Source: Mesonia sediminis (lineage in GTDB: Bacteria; Bacteroidota; Bacteroidia; Flavobacteriales; Flavobacteriaceae). Taken from it: a stretch of 64,000 bases of DNA. The DNA is taken from assembly GCF_042684705.1 (NCBI RefSeq), contig NZ_JBHULZ010000041.1, forward strand, positions 186,001-250,000, given 5' to 3'. The number at the start of each line of letters is the position of its first letter. Position 1 is the first letter of the stretch. Under the pieces are notes generated by a model, which was not told the origin of the DNA, did not search any database, and was given only the letters and a program-made list of their open reading frames with translations. Shown here piece after piece: positions 1 to 8,968 of this stretch. The position numbers were made by a program, and so were the translations under genes.

Positions 1-2195
1 ATAATGAAGGAACAATAAAGGTAGGTAATCAAGAAATTGAAAAGTTAATGATTGATGGGGATGATTTTTTTAAGAAAGGCTATAAAGTATTGTCTAAAAA
101 TATGCCCGCTTACACCATCGAGGAGATTGAAATCTTAAAAAATTTTTCGAATAATAGCCTCTTAAAGGGTATTGAAGAGAGTAAAAAAGTTGCTTTAAAT
201 TTAAAGGTAGCCGATAAATTTAAACGCGTTTGGTTTGGCAACCTTGAAGCCGGTTTAGGAAATGATAATTTTTATGAATTTAGAGGGAACCTGATGAACT
301 TTGGTAAAAAGAATAAATTTTATTTTTTAACCAATTTGAATAATATCGGTTACGATAGCACAGGAGATTTACAACAGTTAATTAGCCCAATAGGGGGTGG
401 TGAGGTTACCAGTATCGGTAATAACCAAGGCGCTAAGCAGCTCTTAAATTTGTTGCCAAGTACTACAAATTTCAATCAAAATCGAACCAATATCAATAAT
501 GCAGAATTAGCTTCTTTAAATGCAATCTTTAATCCTACTAAAAAGCTAAAAGTTAAAACCTTAGGCTTTTTTAATTGGGACGAATTAGACTTTTTTAAAA
601 ATAATGTAAATGTTATTGAAACTGAAGGAACAAGCTTTACCAATATAGAGAATTATAAATTAAAGAATCAAAAATCAATAGCCTTTGGTAAGTTAGAACT
701 AATTTATAATAGCTCAAAAACCACTTCATTAGAAGCTACTACCAAATATAATAATGCCCGTTTTAACGATGGCTCTAATCTACAATTCAACACCACTTCA
801 ACTATTCAAGATTTAAAGCACTCTAAAACGCTTTTTGATCAAAAAATAAGCTACACCCAACAACTTAAGAATAAAAAAGCAATAGTACTTACAGGCCGTT
901 TTATAGACGAAAAAGCACCTCAAAATTATAGTATAAACCGTTTCTTTTATCAAGATCTATTTCCAGAAAATAGAGATGCCAGTAGTGTTGCGCAAAGCAG
1001 CGAAAATCAAATGCAATTTGCAGGAATAAATCTTAATTTTTTAAATCGCAAAAAAAATAATGACTTGTTAGCTATTCAATTAGGAAACGAATACAGACAA
1101 GATGTGTTAAGAAGTACCTTCTCTCTTTTAAAAGATAATGATGTAGTAGCGCAACCTAAAGCTTATCAAAATGATTTAACCTATTTGGTTAATGATTTAT
1201 ATTTCAAAGGTAAATATCGTCTAGAGTATAATGATATTGGTGTAACCGGAAAATTTGCAACACATCAACTCTTTAATAAATTAGAAAACAAACAGTTTTC
1301 CTCAACACAAAACCCCTTCTTTATAAACCCGAGCATTGGGTTAGATTGGAAAATAAACGATAAAAATAAAGTTGCTACTGCCTATAGTTATAATACTACC
1401 AATGCAAAAATTCTAGACGTATACAGCAATTTCGTTTTAACAGGATTTCGTTCGTTTGAAAGTGGCAGCAGTACTTTTAATCAACTTGATGCATCTCGAT
1501 TTAATATAAATTATCAATTAGGCAATTGGACCGACAAGTTTTTTGCTCATTCTCATTTGGTGTACATCAAAAATCATAATTTTTTATCCTCAAACACTTT
1601 AATCAATCAGAATTTTACTCAAACTGAAAAAATATTGATAAAAGATCGTGAATATTTTAGTGTAAACTCATCTTTAGATTATTATTTAAATTTAATCTCT
1701 TCTAATATTAAATTAGATGTGAGCTATTCTAAAAGCGATTTTAAAAATGTAGTAAACAATTCAAATCTTCGAGAAGTAGTCTCAAAAAATTACAACTATG
1801 GCATCGCGTTACGCTCTGGATATGACGGAATTTTCAACTATCATGTAGGAACTAAATGGACTACTGCAACTATAAGAACATCTATAGCTAATTCTTTCAC
1901 AGACAATATGAGTTTTTTAAACTTATCTTTTGTTTACAATACCAAGTTCAATATTCAACTTCAATCAGAACGTTATTATTTTGGCAATCTATCAACCGAT
2001 AACACTTATTATTTTTTAGATTTTAATGCACGCTATAAATTAATTAAGAATAAGCTAAGCCTAGGAATATCAGGAAATAACTTATTTAATACAAAAACGT
2101 TTAGAAGTTACTCGGTAAGCGATATTGGCTCTTCTACTACAGAATATAGACTCTTACCTAGGTTTTTACTTTTAAAAGTGAATTATAGGTTTTAA
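1..2195 (+). CDS. TonB-dependent-receptor-like outer-membrane beta-barrel protein (5' truncated)
   Basis: The reading frame is open from base 3, so the gene begins upstream of the window and the ATG at 48 is internal. The first visible residues (NEGTIKVGNQEIEKLMIDGDDFF) match the plug region of the complete receptor at 3477-6203, which has the equivalent REGNVTVNGKKVTKLLVEGK. This makes the two genes paralogues. The remaining 700 or so residues are alternating aromatic/polar strands typical of an outer-membrane barrel, ending in a terminal Phe (LLKVNYRF), the usual barrel-assembly signal. The N-terminal carboxypeptidase-regulatory-like domain and signal peptide would lie outside the window. 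The substrate is unknown. A promoter for the next gene begins 65 bases after the stop, so this gene probably ends its own transcription unit. Confidence 0.85.
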   Translation, partial: NEGTIKVGNQEIEKLMIDGDDFFKKGYKVLSKNMPAYTIEEIEILKNFSNNSLLKGIEESKKVALNLKVADKFKRVWFGNLEAGLGNDNFYEFRGNLMNFGKKNKFYFLTNLNNIGYDSTGDLQQLISPIGGGEVTSIGNNQGAKQLLNLLPSTTNFNQNRTNINNAELASLNAIFNPTKKLKVKTLGFFNWDELDFFKNNVNVIETEGTSFTNIENYKLKNQKSIAFGKLELIYNSSKTTSLEATTKYNNARFNDGSNLQFNTTSTIQDLKHSKTLFDQKISYTQQLKNKKAIVLTGRFIDEKAPQNYSINRFFYQDLFPENRDASSVAQSSENQMQFAGINLNFLNRKKNNDLLAIQLGNEYRQDVLRSTFSLLKDNDVVAQPKAYQNDLTYLVNDLYFKGKYRLEYNDIGVTGKFATHQLFNKLENKQFSSTQNPFFINPSIGLDWKINDKNKVATAYSYNTTNAKILDVYSNFVLTGFRSFESGSSTFNQLDASRFNINYQLGNWTDKFFAHSHLVYIKNHNFLSSNTLINQNFTQTEKILIKDREYFSVNSSLDYYLNLISSNIKLDVSYSKSDFKNVVNNSNLREVVSKNYNYGIALRSGYDGIFNYHVGTKWTTATIRTSIANSFTDNMSFLNLSFVYNTKFNIQLQSERYYFGNLSTDNTYYFLDFNARYKLIKNKLSLGISGNNLFNTKTFRSYSVSDIGSSTTEYRLLPRFLLLKVNYRF

Positions 2196-2259
2196 AAAAC
2201 AGCACATAAGTCTTTCAATTATAATTACTTTAAAAAATAACCGATTAAAATGATAAAAA

Positions 2260-2290
2260 TTTGGTTAAATCATTTTTTTTTGTAGGTTTG
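2260..2290 (+). promoter_or_regulatory. Bacteroidota-type promoter upstream of the small-peptide/GLPGLI/receptor unit
   Basis: TTTG at 2260-2263 and TAGGTTTG at 2283-2290 are separated by 19 bases, a full match to the Bacteroidota -33 TTTG / -7 TAnnTTTG consensus. Transcription would begin near 2294, leaving a leader of about 20 bases before the TTG at 2314. It is one of the best promoter matches in the window. Confidence 0.65.
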
Positions 2291-2313
2291 ATTAAGATTA
2301 ATTTAAATTTTTT

Positions 2314-2517
2314 TTGAAAAGATTATTATTACTTAGTTTACCTTTATTTTTAATGTCTTTCACACCCACTTGCGATAGGTGGTCTTCAGAAGTTTATTAT
2401 GCAGCCCTCGAGGATGGTTATGATAGCACTACTACAGCAAACTTTGCCTTAGATATGTATGGGGACTGTATGGACTTAATTGGTGATGGTTCATTAGAAG
2501 TTAATATTGGCGACTAA
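2314..2517 (+). CDS. Small secreted acidic two-cysteine protein (67 aa), unknown function
   Basis: I do not recognise the family. The frame starts at a TTG (upstream in-frame stop at 2299-2301, no earlier ATG/GTG/TTG) and encodes a clear signal peptide (MKRLLLLSLPLFLMSFTPT). The mature part has about 47 residues, two Cys (CDRWSSE... and GDCMDL) and many Asp/Glu. The residues before the first Cys do not form a good lipobox, so a soluble disulfide-bonded peptide fits better than a lipoprotein. A consensus promoter lies just upstream. The stop codon is one base from the ATG of the GLPGLI gene, which implies translational coupling. It could be a periplasmic or exported partner of the neighbouring GLPGLI protein and receptor; that is inference from position. 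Confidence 0.6.
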   Translation: MKRLLLLSLPLFLMSFTPTCDRWSSEVYYAALEDGYDSTTTANFALDMYGDCMDLIGDGSLEVNIGD

Positions 2518-2518
2518 T

Positions 2519-3253
2519 ATGAAACGAACATTAATTACTTGCGCCTTTCTATTTTCATTTTTAACAAGTTTTACGCAGACCTTAAAAGTTGAATATAAAG
2601 CTAGCATTAAGGATCATGAAAGCAACAAAAATAATGATAATATAAGGGCGCAAAATTATTTTAGAAAAACAACAAAAGAAATTAAGGATATGCTCAAGCA
2701 AGTACCTTATATCTTAATAACAGATAATAAAAATTATTTTTTTTATTATGAGGAGCCTTTGGCATTGGGAAGTATTAGTCAAACAAGAATTAACCTAATG
2801 AATTCGCTAGTAATGAATTCAAATAGCATATATGTAGATTTTAATAAAAAAAACGCTTATTACCTACCTACAAACTTTAGTTTGATTAGACAGGTAGACA
2901 TAAGTAATATAAAATGGACAATAACAAAAAGTAAAAAGAAAATACTAGGATTTACTTGTTATAAGGCATTAGGAAAAATAATTAATCAGAACGAAGATTA
3001 TAAAAGAGTTTATTCTATTGAAGCTTGGTTTACGCCAGAAATACCATATAAAGGAGGGGCAACTGCATATGGAAATCTTCCTGGTTTGATTTTACATTAT
3101 AAAGATAAACAGGCAAGCTTTTCTGCCACGAGCATTGATGAGGGTGATTTTGAAATTAAAAAACCTGAAATGAAAAAAAATAGAATTATTAAACATTCTG
3201 CCTATAAAGAAAAAATGGATAGAATGACAGGCGAAATGTTTAAAAAAAGATAG
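2519..3253 (+). CDS. GLPGLI family protein
   Basis: The ATG at 2519 is preferred over the in-frame TTG at 2507 because it opens directly onto a signal peptide (MKRTLITCAFLFSFLTSFTQ) and follows the previous stop by one base. The family signature appears as YGNLPGLILHY near residue 180, preceded by the usual EAWFTPEIPYKGGATAYG segment. At about 244 residues it has normal length for the family. GLPGLI proteins are secreted or periplasmic Bacteroidota proteins of unknown biochemical role that commonly sit beside carboxypeptidase-regulatory/TonB-type receptors, as here. The C-terminus is strongly basic (MKKNRIIKH, KEKMDRMTGEMFKKR). Confidence 0.88.
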   Translation: MKRTLITCAFLFSFLTSFTQTLKVEYKASIKDHESNKNNDNIRAQNYFRKTTKEIKDMLKQVPYILITDNKNYFFYYEEPLALGSISQTRINLMNSLVMNSNSIYVDFNKKNAYYLPTNFSLIRQVDISNIKWTITKSKKKILGFTCYKALGKIINQNEDYKRVYSIEAWFTPEIPYKGGATAYGNLPGLILHYKDKQASFSATSIDEGDFEIKKPEMKKNRIIKHSAYKEKMDRMTGEMFKKR

Positions 3254-3263
3254 TCCATATTAA

Positions 3264-3473
3264 TTTAAGTTCATTCTTTATTTTTTAAAAAAAAATTTTC
3301 TTTTTATCACAAGCTTAGTCCCCTACTCCCAAAGAATAAATGGGCAAAACAGAGTGTTGTTTTTAGCTAAGAACGCTGCCAATAATCACTGTGCAAATAG
3401 ATGCGGCTGTAATTCAGAAGATTTTTTTATCCATTATGCCTATAATATTTGTATTAATGGTATAGAATTATAA
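3264..3473 (+). CDS. Candidate small Cys-containing ORF lacking a standard start codon
   Basis: In the 223-base gap before the receptor, one frame is open for 69 codons from just after the stop at 3261-3263 to the TAA at 3471-3473, three bases before the receptor ATG. The translation starts hydrophobic (FKFILYFLKKNFLFI), continues TSLVPYSQRINGQNRVLL and ends with a Cys cluster (CANRCGC, later NICINGIEL). No ATG lies in frame; an ATT at 3273, or the GTG/TTG pair at 3354/3357 for a 40-aa form, are the only plausible starts. The size and the tight 3' spacing resemble the 67-aa gene at 2314. It may instead be a decayed gene or chance open frame. Confidence 0.35.
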   Translation, partial: FKFILYFLKKNFLFITSLVPYSQRINGQNRVLFLAKNAANNHCANRCGCNSEDFFIHYAYNICINGIEL

Positions 3474-3476
3474 TCG

Positions 3477-6203
3477 ATGTTTAAATTTTTTAAGTCTTTA
3501 CTGTTTTTCCTTTGCGCATTAAAAGCCAAACTATTTTTATTTATTCTACTCTTTTCAGCTGGTTTTAACTCTCTAACGGCCCAAGAGATAAAGTTAGAAG
3601 GTAAAGTGCTTGATAGTACCTTAAACCCTATACCTTACACCAATCTTATTGCTACGCCTCTAACAGAAAACCAAAGTATTACCTTTGCAATTACAGATAA
3701 TCAAGGACGCTACAAGCTAAATCTAGCACAAGCCGTTAGTTATCAATTAGAAATCACCCATATGGGCTTTTCTAAAGTAACCGATACGGTAAAATTTTCT
3801 CAAAATAATGAAAAAGATTTCTACCTAAAAGAAAGTAATGAGAGTTTAGAAGAAGTACTCATTCAACAAGAAATGGCGGTAATTGTAAAAGAAGATACCA
3901 TCACCTACCGCACAGACCAGTTTAAAACAGGGAAAGAAAGAAAGTTACGAGAGGTATTAAAAAAACTACCTGGTGTAGAAGTAGATAGAGAGGGCAATGT
4001 TACCGTTAACGGGAAAAAAGTAACCAAGCTTTTGGTCGAAGGAAAAACTTTTTTTACTGGTAACACAAAATTGGGCGTTAATAATATTCCTGCAGATGCT
4101 GTAGATGAGGTAGTCGCACTCGATAACTATAACGAAGTAGGTTTTTTAAAAGGGCTGAGCGATAGCGACCAAATGGCACTTAATATTAAATTAAAAAAAG
4201 GCAAAAAGAAATTTTTATTCGGCGATCTCGAAGCCGGTGGAGGTATTAAAGAACGGTACCTCATTCACCCCACCCTATTTTATTATAGCCCCGAAACAAC
4301 TATTAATGTAATTGCCGATTTTAATAATATTGGTAAAAAGAGTTTTACCATGCAAGACTATATTAATTTTGAAGGCGGTTATGCCGCCATACTAGATCGT
4401 TCTCACAGTTTTGGCTCCATTTACGGTAGCGATTTTGCACGATTTCTAAACCAAAAGGATTTTCTATACCAAAAAAACGATTTTGGGGCAGGTAGTATTG
4501 CTCAGCAAGTTAATCCCAATCTCAGACTAGAAGCATTCTCTATTGTAAACCAAGGGAAAACCCAAACTAAAACCACCAATAAAATAGCTTATTTAACAGA
4601 AACTAATGTAGATGAGTTTAGAGAAAGTAGTCAAGAAAACACGATGCTATTCAGTTTAAACAAAATTAAATTACGCTTTCAACCCAATTCTAATAGTGAC
4701 CTAGCTTATGAGGCTTTTTTTAAATCCTCTAACGGCGATGCACATCAAACCCTAAATTCATTTACAATATTAGATACAGCATTAACAAAAATTAATCAGC
4801 AACCTAAACACTTATCTGTAAATCAAGAAATCCGATATAACAAACAGTTTTCATACAAACATACTTCTACCTTAATAGCTAACTACAAATACAGTGATCA
4901 AGAAACCGATAACAACTGGTTTTTTAGCCAGCCTGTATTTATAGATTTAATTCCGTTTCAACCAGATGGTGATTTTTATAATTTAATACAACAAACGGCC
5001 ACCAAAAAACACCAAGCCAATATAGATTTAAAACACTATTGGGTGCTTAATAACTTCAATCATATTTATCCGCGAGCAGGATTCACGTTTTTTAATGAAT
5101 CATTTTCAACACTAGATCTACAACTTTTACAAGATGGTACAAGCAATAGCTTTAAGAAAAACGGCTTTAATAACGATTTAAATTTTCGCTTAACCGATAA
5201 TTATATCGGGTTTCAATACAAAGCCAAAGCTGGCGATCTTATTTTAAAACCCGGAGTAATGTATCATTCTTACTTTTGGAAAATAGACCAATATTCAAAT
5301 CAAATCGCAAACAAACAAAAAAACCTACTCTTACCCGAATTGAATATTGAATACGAAATTTCATCCGCAGAAAGCTTAGAACTAGATTATAACTTAAAAT
5401 CTAACTTTACAAACGCCTCGCAATATGCCAATAGATTGCGTTTGGTGAGTTTCAACCAATTGTATCGTGGTAATGAGCACTTAGAAAACCAAGTTTACCA
5501 TTCAGCTTCTTTACGTTACAAACAGTTTAATTTGTATAAAGGTATATTCTTAAATGCTAATTTTAATTACACCAAACGAATAAAATCCATAAGAAACAGC
5601 ACACAATTAGAAAGTATAGATCAAGTAAGCACTACTATTTACACCAGTTTACCAGAAAATACCTATACGCTTAACGGGGCAATAAACAAAAAATTACCTA
5701 AATACAGCTTTAGACTACGTGCCAACATTAGCCTATCAAACTATTCAAGAATTATAAACGATAATACAAACGATTACCAGTCTCAAAATTACCAATACAC
5801 TTTTGAAGCTTCTACACGTTATAAAAAATGGCCCAATTTAACTTTAGGGTGGGAACAGCGTTTTAGTAATTTTGCATCCAATACTTTTAAAAATAGCTTT
5901 ACCCAAATCAATCCGTTTGCCTATTTAGAATGGGATTTTTTAAACGATTTTATTTTTAAAGCTAATTATACCTATAGTTATTACGAGAATAAAAATTCCC
6001 GTCAAATCAATCGGTTTAACCTAGGAAATCTATCCCTTTACTACAACAAAGAAGACAGCCCGTGGGGTTTTGAGCTAGCGGTAGAAAATATCTTTGATGT
6101 CCAGTATAAAAGAGAAAACGCTTTTAATCAGTTTCTGGTAACCGACAGAAATATTTATGTGCAGCCCAGAACAGCATTATTTAAACTAACTTATAAACTT
6201 TAA
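3477..6203 (+). CDS. TonB-dependent-receptor-like outer-membrane protein with carboxypeptidase-regulatory-like domain
   Basis: The protein has 908 residues. A signal segment (FILLFSAGFNSLTAQE) is followed by a carboxypeptidase-regulatory-like beta-sandwich (IKLEGKVLDSTLNPIPYTN to about residue 118). A plug-like region follows (LREVLKKLPGVEVDREGNV, VTVNGKKVTKLLVEGK), then a long outer-membrane beta-barrel ending in hydrophobic FKLTYKL. It lacks the long SusC-type extensions, so it fits the outer-membrane-barrel receptor group usually found with GLPGLI proteins. It is the complete paralogue of the truncated gene at the left edge. It probably belongs to the unit starting at the promoter at 2260. 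The ligand is unknown; a peptide or siderophore-like molecule would be a guess. Confidence 0.88.
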   Translation: MFKFFKSLLFFLCALKAKLFLFILLFSAGFNSLTAQEIKLEGKVLDSTLNPIPYTNLIATPLTENQSITFAITDNQGRYKLNLAQAVSYQLEITHMGFSKVTDTVKFSQNNEKDFYLKESNESLEEVLIQQEMAVIVKEDTITYRTDQFKTGKERKLREVLKKLPGVEVDREGNVTVNGKKVTKLLVEGKTFFTGNTKLGVNNIPADAVDEVVALDNYNEVGFLKGLSDSDQMALNIKLKKGKKKFLFGDLEAGGGIKERYLIHPTLFYYSPETTINVIADFNNIGKKSFTMQDYINFEGGYAAILDRSHSFGSIYGSDFARFLNQKDFLYQKNDFGAGSIAQQVNPNLRLEAFSIVNQGKTQTKTTNKIAYLTETNVDEFRESSQENTMLFSLNKIKLRFQPNSNSDLAYEAFFKSSNGDAHQTLNSFTILDTALTKINQQPKHLSVNQEIRYNKQFSYKHTSTLIANYKYSDQETDNNWFFSQPVFIDLIPFQPDGDFYNLIQQTATKKHQANIDLKHYWVLNNFNHIYPRAGFTFFNESFSTLDLQLLQDGTSNSFKKNGFNNDLNFRLTDNYIGFQYKAKAGDLILKPGVMYHSYFWKIDQYSNQIANKQKNLLLPELNIEYEISSAESLELDYNLKSNFTNASQYANRLRLVSFNQLYRGNEHLENQVYHSASLRYKQFNLYKGIFLNANFNYTKRIKSIRNSTQLESIDQVSTTIYTSLPENTYTLNGAINKKLPKYSFRLRANISLSNYSRIINDNTNDYQSQNYQYTFEASTRYKKWPNLTLGWEQRFSNFASNTFKNSFTQINPFAYLEWDFLNDFIFKANYTYSYYENKNSRQINRFNLGNLSLYYNKEDSPWGFELAVENIFDVQYKRENAFNQFLVTDRNIYVQPRTALFKLTYKL

Positions 6204-6383
6204 TATTTTGGGCAAAGCCTACGGCCCGGGCTATACATTACAATCTTTTTTTGCCATTTATCAAAGCAAAAAAAGTATTTTCATTGCTATCCCTTTTGCA
6301 TTAAAAAATTCTACACCAGCACAGCATACTACAATTGCTACTTATTTCTTAATTTTGCAGCACAAACGTATTAAAATTCAATT

Positions 6384-7379
6384 TTGGCAAAAATAGGCGA
6401 TATAGATGTAGGAGAATTTCCGTTGTTGTTAGCACCAATGGAAGATGTGAGCGACCCCCCTTTTAGAGCCCTGTGTAAAGAGCAGGGAGCAGATGTAGTA
6501 TACACCGAGTTTATCTCGTCTGAAGGTTTGATACGTGACGCCGCCAAAAGCGTCATGAAATTAGATATTTATGAAAAAGAGCGCCCCGTAGGCATTCAAA
6601 TTTTTGGAGCCAATTTAGAATCGATGCTAGAATCTGTAGAGATTGTAGAAAAATCTGGGCCAGATATTATCGATATTAATTTTGGTTGCCCGGTAAAGAA
6701 AGTAGTCTCAAAAGGAGCTGGCGCCGGCATTTTAAAAGATATCGACCTTATGGTTTCCTTAACCGAGGCAATGGTAAAGCATACCAATTTACCCATCACA
6801 GTAAAAACCCGATTGGGCTGGGACCATGACTCAATTAAAATTGTAGAAGTAGCCGAGCGTTTACAAGACGTGGGTTGCAAAGCCATCTCTATTCATGGCA
6901 GAACACGCGCTCAAATGTATAAAGGAGAAGCCGACTGGCGCCCCATTGCCGAAGTAAAAAACAATCCGCGTATGCACATTCCTGTATTTGGAAACGGCGA
7001 TGTAGACACCCCAGAGAAAGCGGTGAAAATGCGAGATGAATTTGGCTTAGACGGAGCTATGATTGGTAGAGCTAGCATTGGTTATCCTTGGTTTTTTAGA
7101 GAGGTAAAGCATTTTATAAAAACAGGAGAGCATCTAGCTCCACCCACTATGCAAGAGCGTCTTAATGCCGCTCGCAGACATTTGCAGATGGCTATAGATT
7201 GGAAAGGTGATCGCTTAGGTGTTTTTGAAACCCGTAGGCATTACACCAATTATTTTAAAGGCATTCCTCATTTTAAAGAACACCGTACGCGTATGGTCAC
7301 CAGTGATGAGGCGGTAGATGTTTTTAAAGCATTTGATTTAGCCGAAGCCGAATTTGGAGATTTTCAATTTAGCCGTTGA
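6384..7379 (+). CDS. dusB: tRNA-dihydrouridine synthase, DusB family
   Basis: FMN-dependent reduction of uridine to dihydrouridine in tRNA. The frame can only start at the TTG at 6384 (in-frame stop at 6372-6374), giving MAKIGDIDVGEFPLLLAPMEDVS. Family motifs are in order: the FMN-binding LAPMEDVSDPPFRALC, the catalytic Cys102 in NFGCPVKK, VKTRLGWD, the IHGRTRAQMYKGEADW segment, FGNGDV and GAMIGRASIGYPWFFRE. Its 331 residues are normal length. The 3' end overlaps the convergent permease gene by 11 bases. A TAATTTTG box at 6350-6357 is the likely -7 element. Confidence 0.93.
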   Translation: MAKIGDIDVGEFPLLLAPMEDVSDPPFRALCKEQGADVVYTEFISSEGLIRDAAKSVMKLDIYEKERPVGIQIFGANLESMLESVEIVEKSGPDIIDINFGCPVKKVVSKGAGAGILKDIDLMVSLTEAMVKHTNLPITVKTRLGWDHDSIKIVEVAERLQDVGCKAISIHGRTRAQMYKGEADWRPIAEVKNNPRMHIPVFGNGDVDTPEKAVKMRDEFGLDGAMIGRASIGYPWFFREVKHFIKTGEHLAPPTMQERLNAARRHLQMAIDWKGDRLGVFETRRHYTNYFKGIPHFKEHRTRMVTSDEAVDVFKAFDLAEAEFGDFQFSR

Positions 7380-8568
7380 TAATTTTACCTATTCGGGTGG
7401 CGCCAATATAAGAAGCGGTAACTCCTAAAACCATAATGGTTACCAAAACCAAGACCAAGTTTTGCCACTCAATCGCTACGGGATAAGCTAAGGTAGGAGT
7501 TATCATAATCAGCTCAAACTGCTGCTGTAAAACAATAATGAGGTAGCCTAAAAATAAACCCAATATTCCTCCAAAAAAGGTAAGTAAACTACCTTGTAAC
7601 AAAAAAATGCGCTTAATTTTATTAGATGAGGCGCCCAAAGCATAGAGCGTATTGATGTTTTGGCGTTTATCTAGAATAGACATGACAATGGCACCACCAA
7701 CGTTAAATAGAGCGATGATGAGCACCAAAGTAAAAATCATATAAACCGCCAAATTTTCTGTGTTCAGCATTTTATACAACTTATCATTAAGCTCAATTCG
7801 GTTTTTAATTTTTACGGGGTAATCGAATAATTCATAAAGCTGTTCTTTTACCCCTTCTTCATCGGTGCCGGGTTGCAAATTTAATTCGATACCGCTAATT
7901 TCATTCGGCTCATAGCCCAATAATTCTTGAGCCAAAGCTTTTGGCGCAAAAACATATTTATGGTTTAAATCTTCATTTATACTATATATCCCAATTACCA
8001 AGGTACTAACACTTTCAAAAGCTTCTTGCGCACTACTAAGTTGCCCCACTCCAGGCTTGGGAACCATCAGCTTTAATACATCGCCATAACCCGCAAAACC
8101 CAAGGCTAATTTTCGGGAAATACCACTACCAATTACTACTTGATTTTCTTTAGGGTGCAACCAAGTTCCCCCTATCAAACTGCTGTCTACGGCATTTACG
8201 TTTAAGTAATTCTTATCTACCCCTTTAATAAAAGCCGGTAAATGTTTGTTGTTAAACTGCAGCAACACCTTCTCTTCTATAACCTGAGTATATTGACTAA
8301 TGCCCTGTATACTTCGCAGTTTATTAATTTGAGATGAATGAAGCCTTATTGTTTTTCCCTCATACGGAATCACCTTGAGATCCGGGTCAAATTCATTGGT
8401 AAAAGACAAGCTAAACGCTTTAAGTCCCGCAAAACCAGATAATACAATAAACAAAGCTGCTGCACCAGCAAAAACGCCCAATGCTGCAATACCGGTTATG
8501 ATATTTATAGCATTGGTCTTACTTTTTGTTCCTAAATAGCGCTTTGCGATGTATAAGGAAAACCCCAT
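7369..8568 (-). CDS. FtsX-like ABC transporter permease (LolC/LolE/MacB type)
   Basis: The 399-residue protein starts MGFSLYIAKRYLGTKSKTNAINIITG, the standard N-terminus of LolC/E-type permeases. It has one N-terminal membrane segment, a periplasmic domain of about 200 residues, and three C-terminal segments of the FtsX fold (AVYMIFTLVLIIALFNVGGAIVM, LTFFGGILGLFLGYLIIVL, LVLVLVTIMVLGVTASYIG). This class moves lipoproteins or other substrates out of the inner membrane with a separate ATPase, which is not encoded nearby. It starts immediately after the rbfA stop with no intergenic base, so the two are cotranscribed. A LolC/E-like role is inference from topology. Confidence 0.85.
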   Translation of the reverse strand: MGFSLYIAKRYLGTKSKTNAINIITGIAALGVFAGAAALFIVLSGFAGLKAFSLSFTNEFDPDLKVIPYEGKTIRLHSSQINKLRSIQGISQYTQVIEEKVLLQFNNKHLPAFIKGVDKNYLNVNAVDSSLIGGTWLHPKENQVVIGSGISRKLALGFAGYGDVLKLMVPKPGVGQLSSAQEAFESVSTLVIGIYSINEDLNHKYVFAPKALAQELLGYEPNEISGIELNLQPGTDEEGVKEQLYELFDYPVKIKNRIELNDKLYKMLNTENLAVYMIFTLVLIIALFNVGGAIVMSILDKRQNINTLYALGASSNKIKRIFLLQGSLLTFFGGILGLFLGYLIIVLQQQFELIMITPTLAYPVAIEWQNLVLVLVTIMVLGVTASYIGATRIGKIING

Positions 8569-8964
8569 TTATGATTTTTTACGACGATCTAATAAATCTC
8601 GATTTTCAATAGGATTTTCTTTTTCGGTCACAGCTTTATCTATATTTTCAATATAATCAAGCGAGTCATCTAAATAAAAAGCCAAATCTGGCATCTTGCG
8701 CAACTGATTTTTAGTGAGCTGAGCCATTTGATGTTTGATCTTTGGCTTAATCTGATTCAGTTCGGCTAACAAACCGGCAGCATCTTTAGTTGGGAATATA
8801 CTCAAATAAGCCTTAGCTAAAGATAAGTCTGTAGTTACCCGCACTTTAGATACCGATATAATAATATGTGTAATTCCAGCATTTTTTAATTCTTGCTGTA
8901 AAATACGAGCCAAGTCTTCTTGCAATACGCCCGCAATTTTCTTCTGTCTATTTGTTTCTTCCAT
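8569..8964 (-). CDS. rbfA: 30S ribosome-binding factor RbfA
   Basis: RbfA binds the 30S subunit late in assembly and aids 16S rRNA 5'-end maturation. The translation shows the family start (RQKKIAGVLQEDLARILQQ), the beta strand ITHIIISVSKVRVTTDLSLAKAYLSIFP, and LRKMPDLAFYLDDSLDYIENID, with a KH-like fold length of 131 residues. It is the first gene of a two-gene unit with the downstream permease. A TACTTTTG -7 box (minus strand, 8969-8976) ends only four bases before the ATG, so the mRNA may be leaderless or nearly so. Confidence 0.93.
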   Translation of the reverse strand: MEETNRQKKIAGVLQEDLARILQQELKNAGITHIIISVSKVRVTTDLSLAKAYLSIFPTKDAAGLLAELNQIKPKIKHQMAQLTKNQLRKMPDLAFYLDDSLDYIENIDKAVTEKENPIENRDLLDRRKKS

Positions 8965-8968
8965 ACTG

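Noticed and set aside
6208..6396. 62-codon plus-strand frame between the receptor and dusB
   Set aside because: It starts at a TTG, has no signal peptide or domain, runs into the dusB start, and lies in what should be the dusB promoter region (TAATTTTG at 6350).
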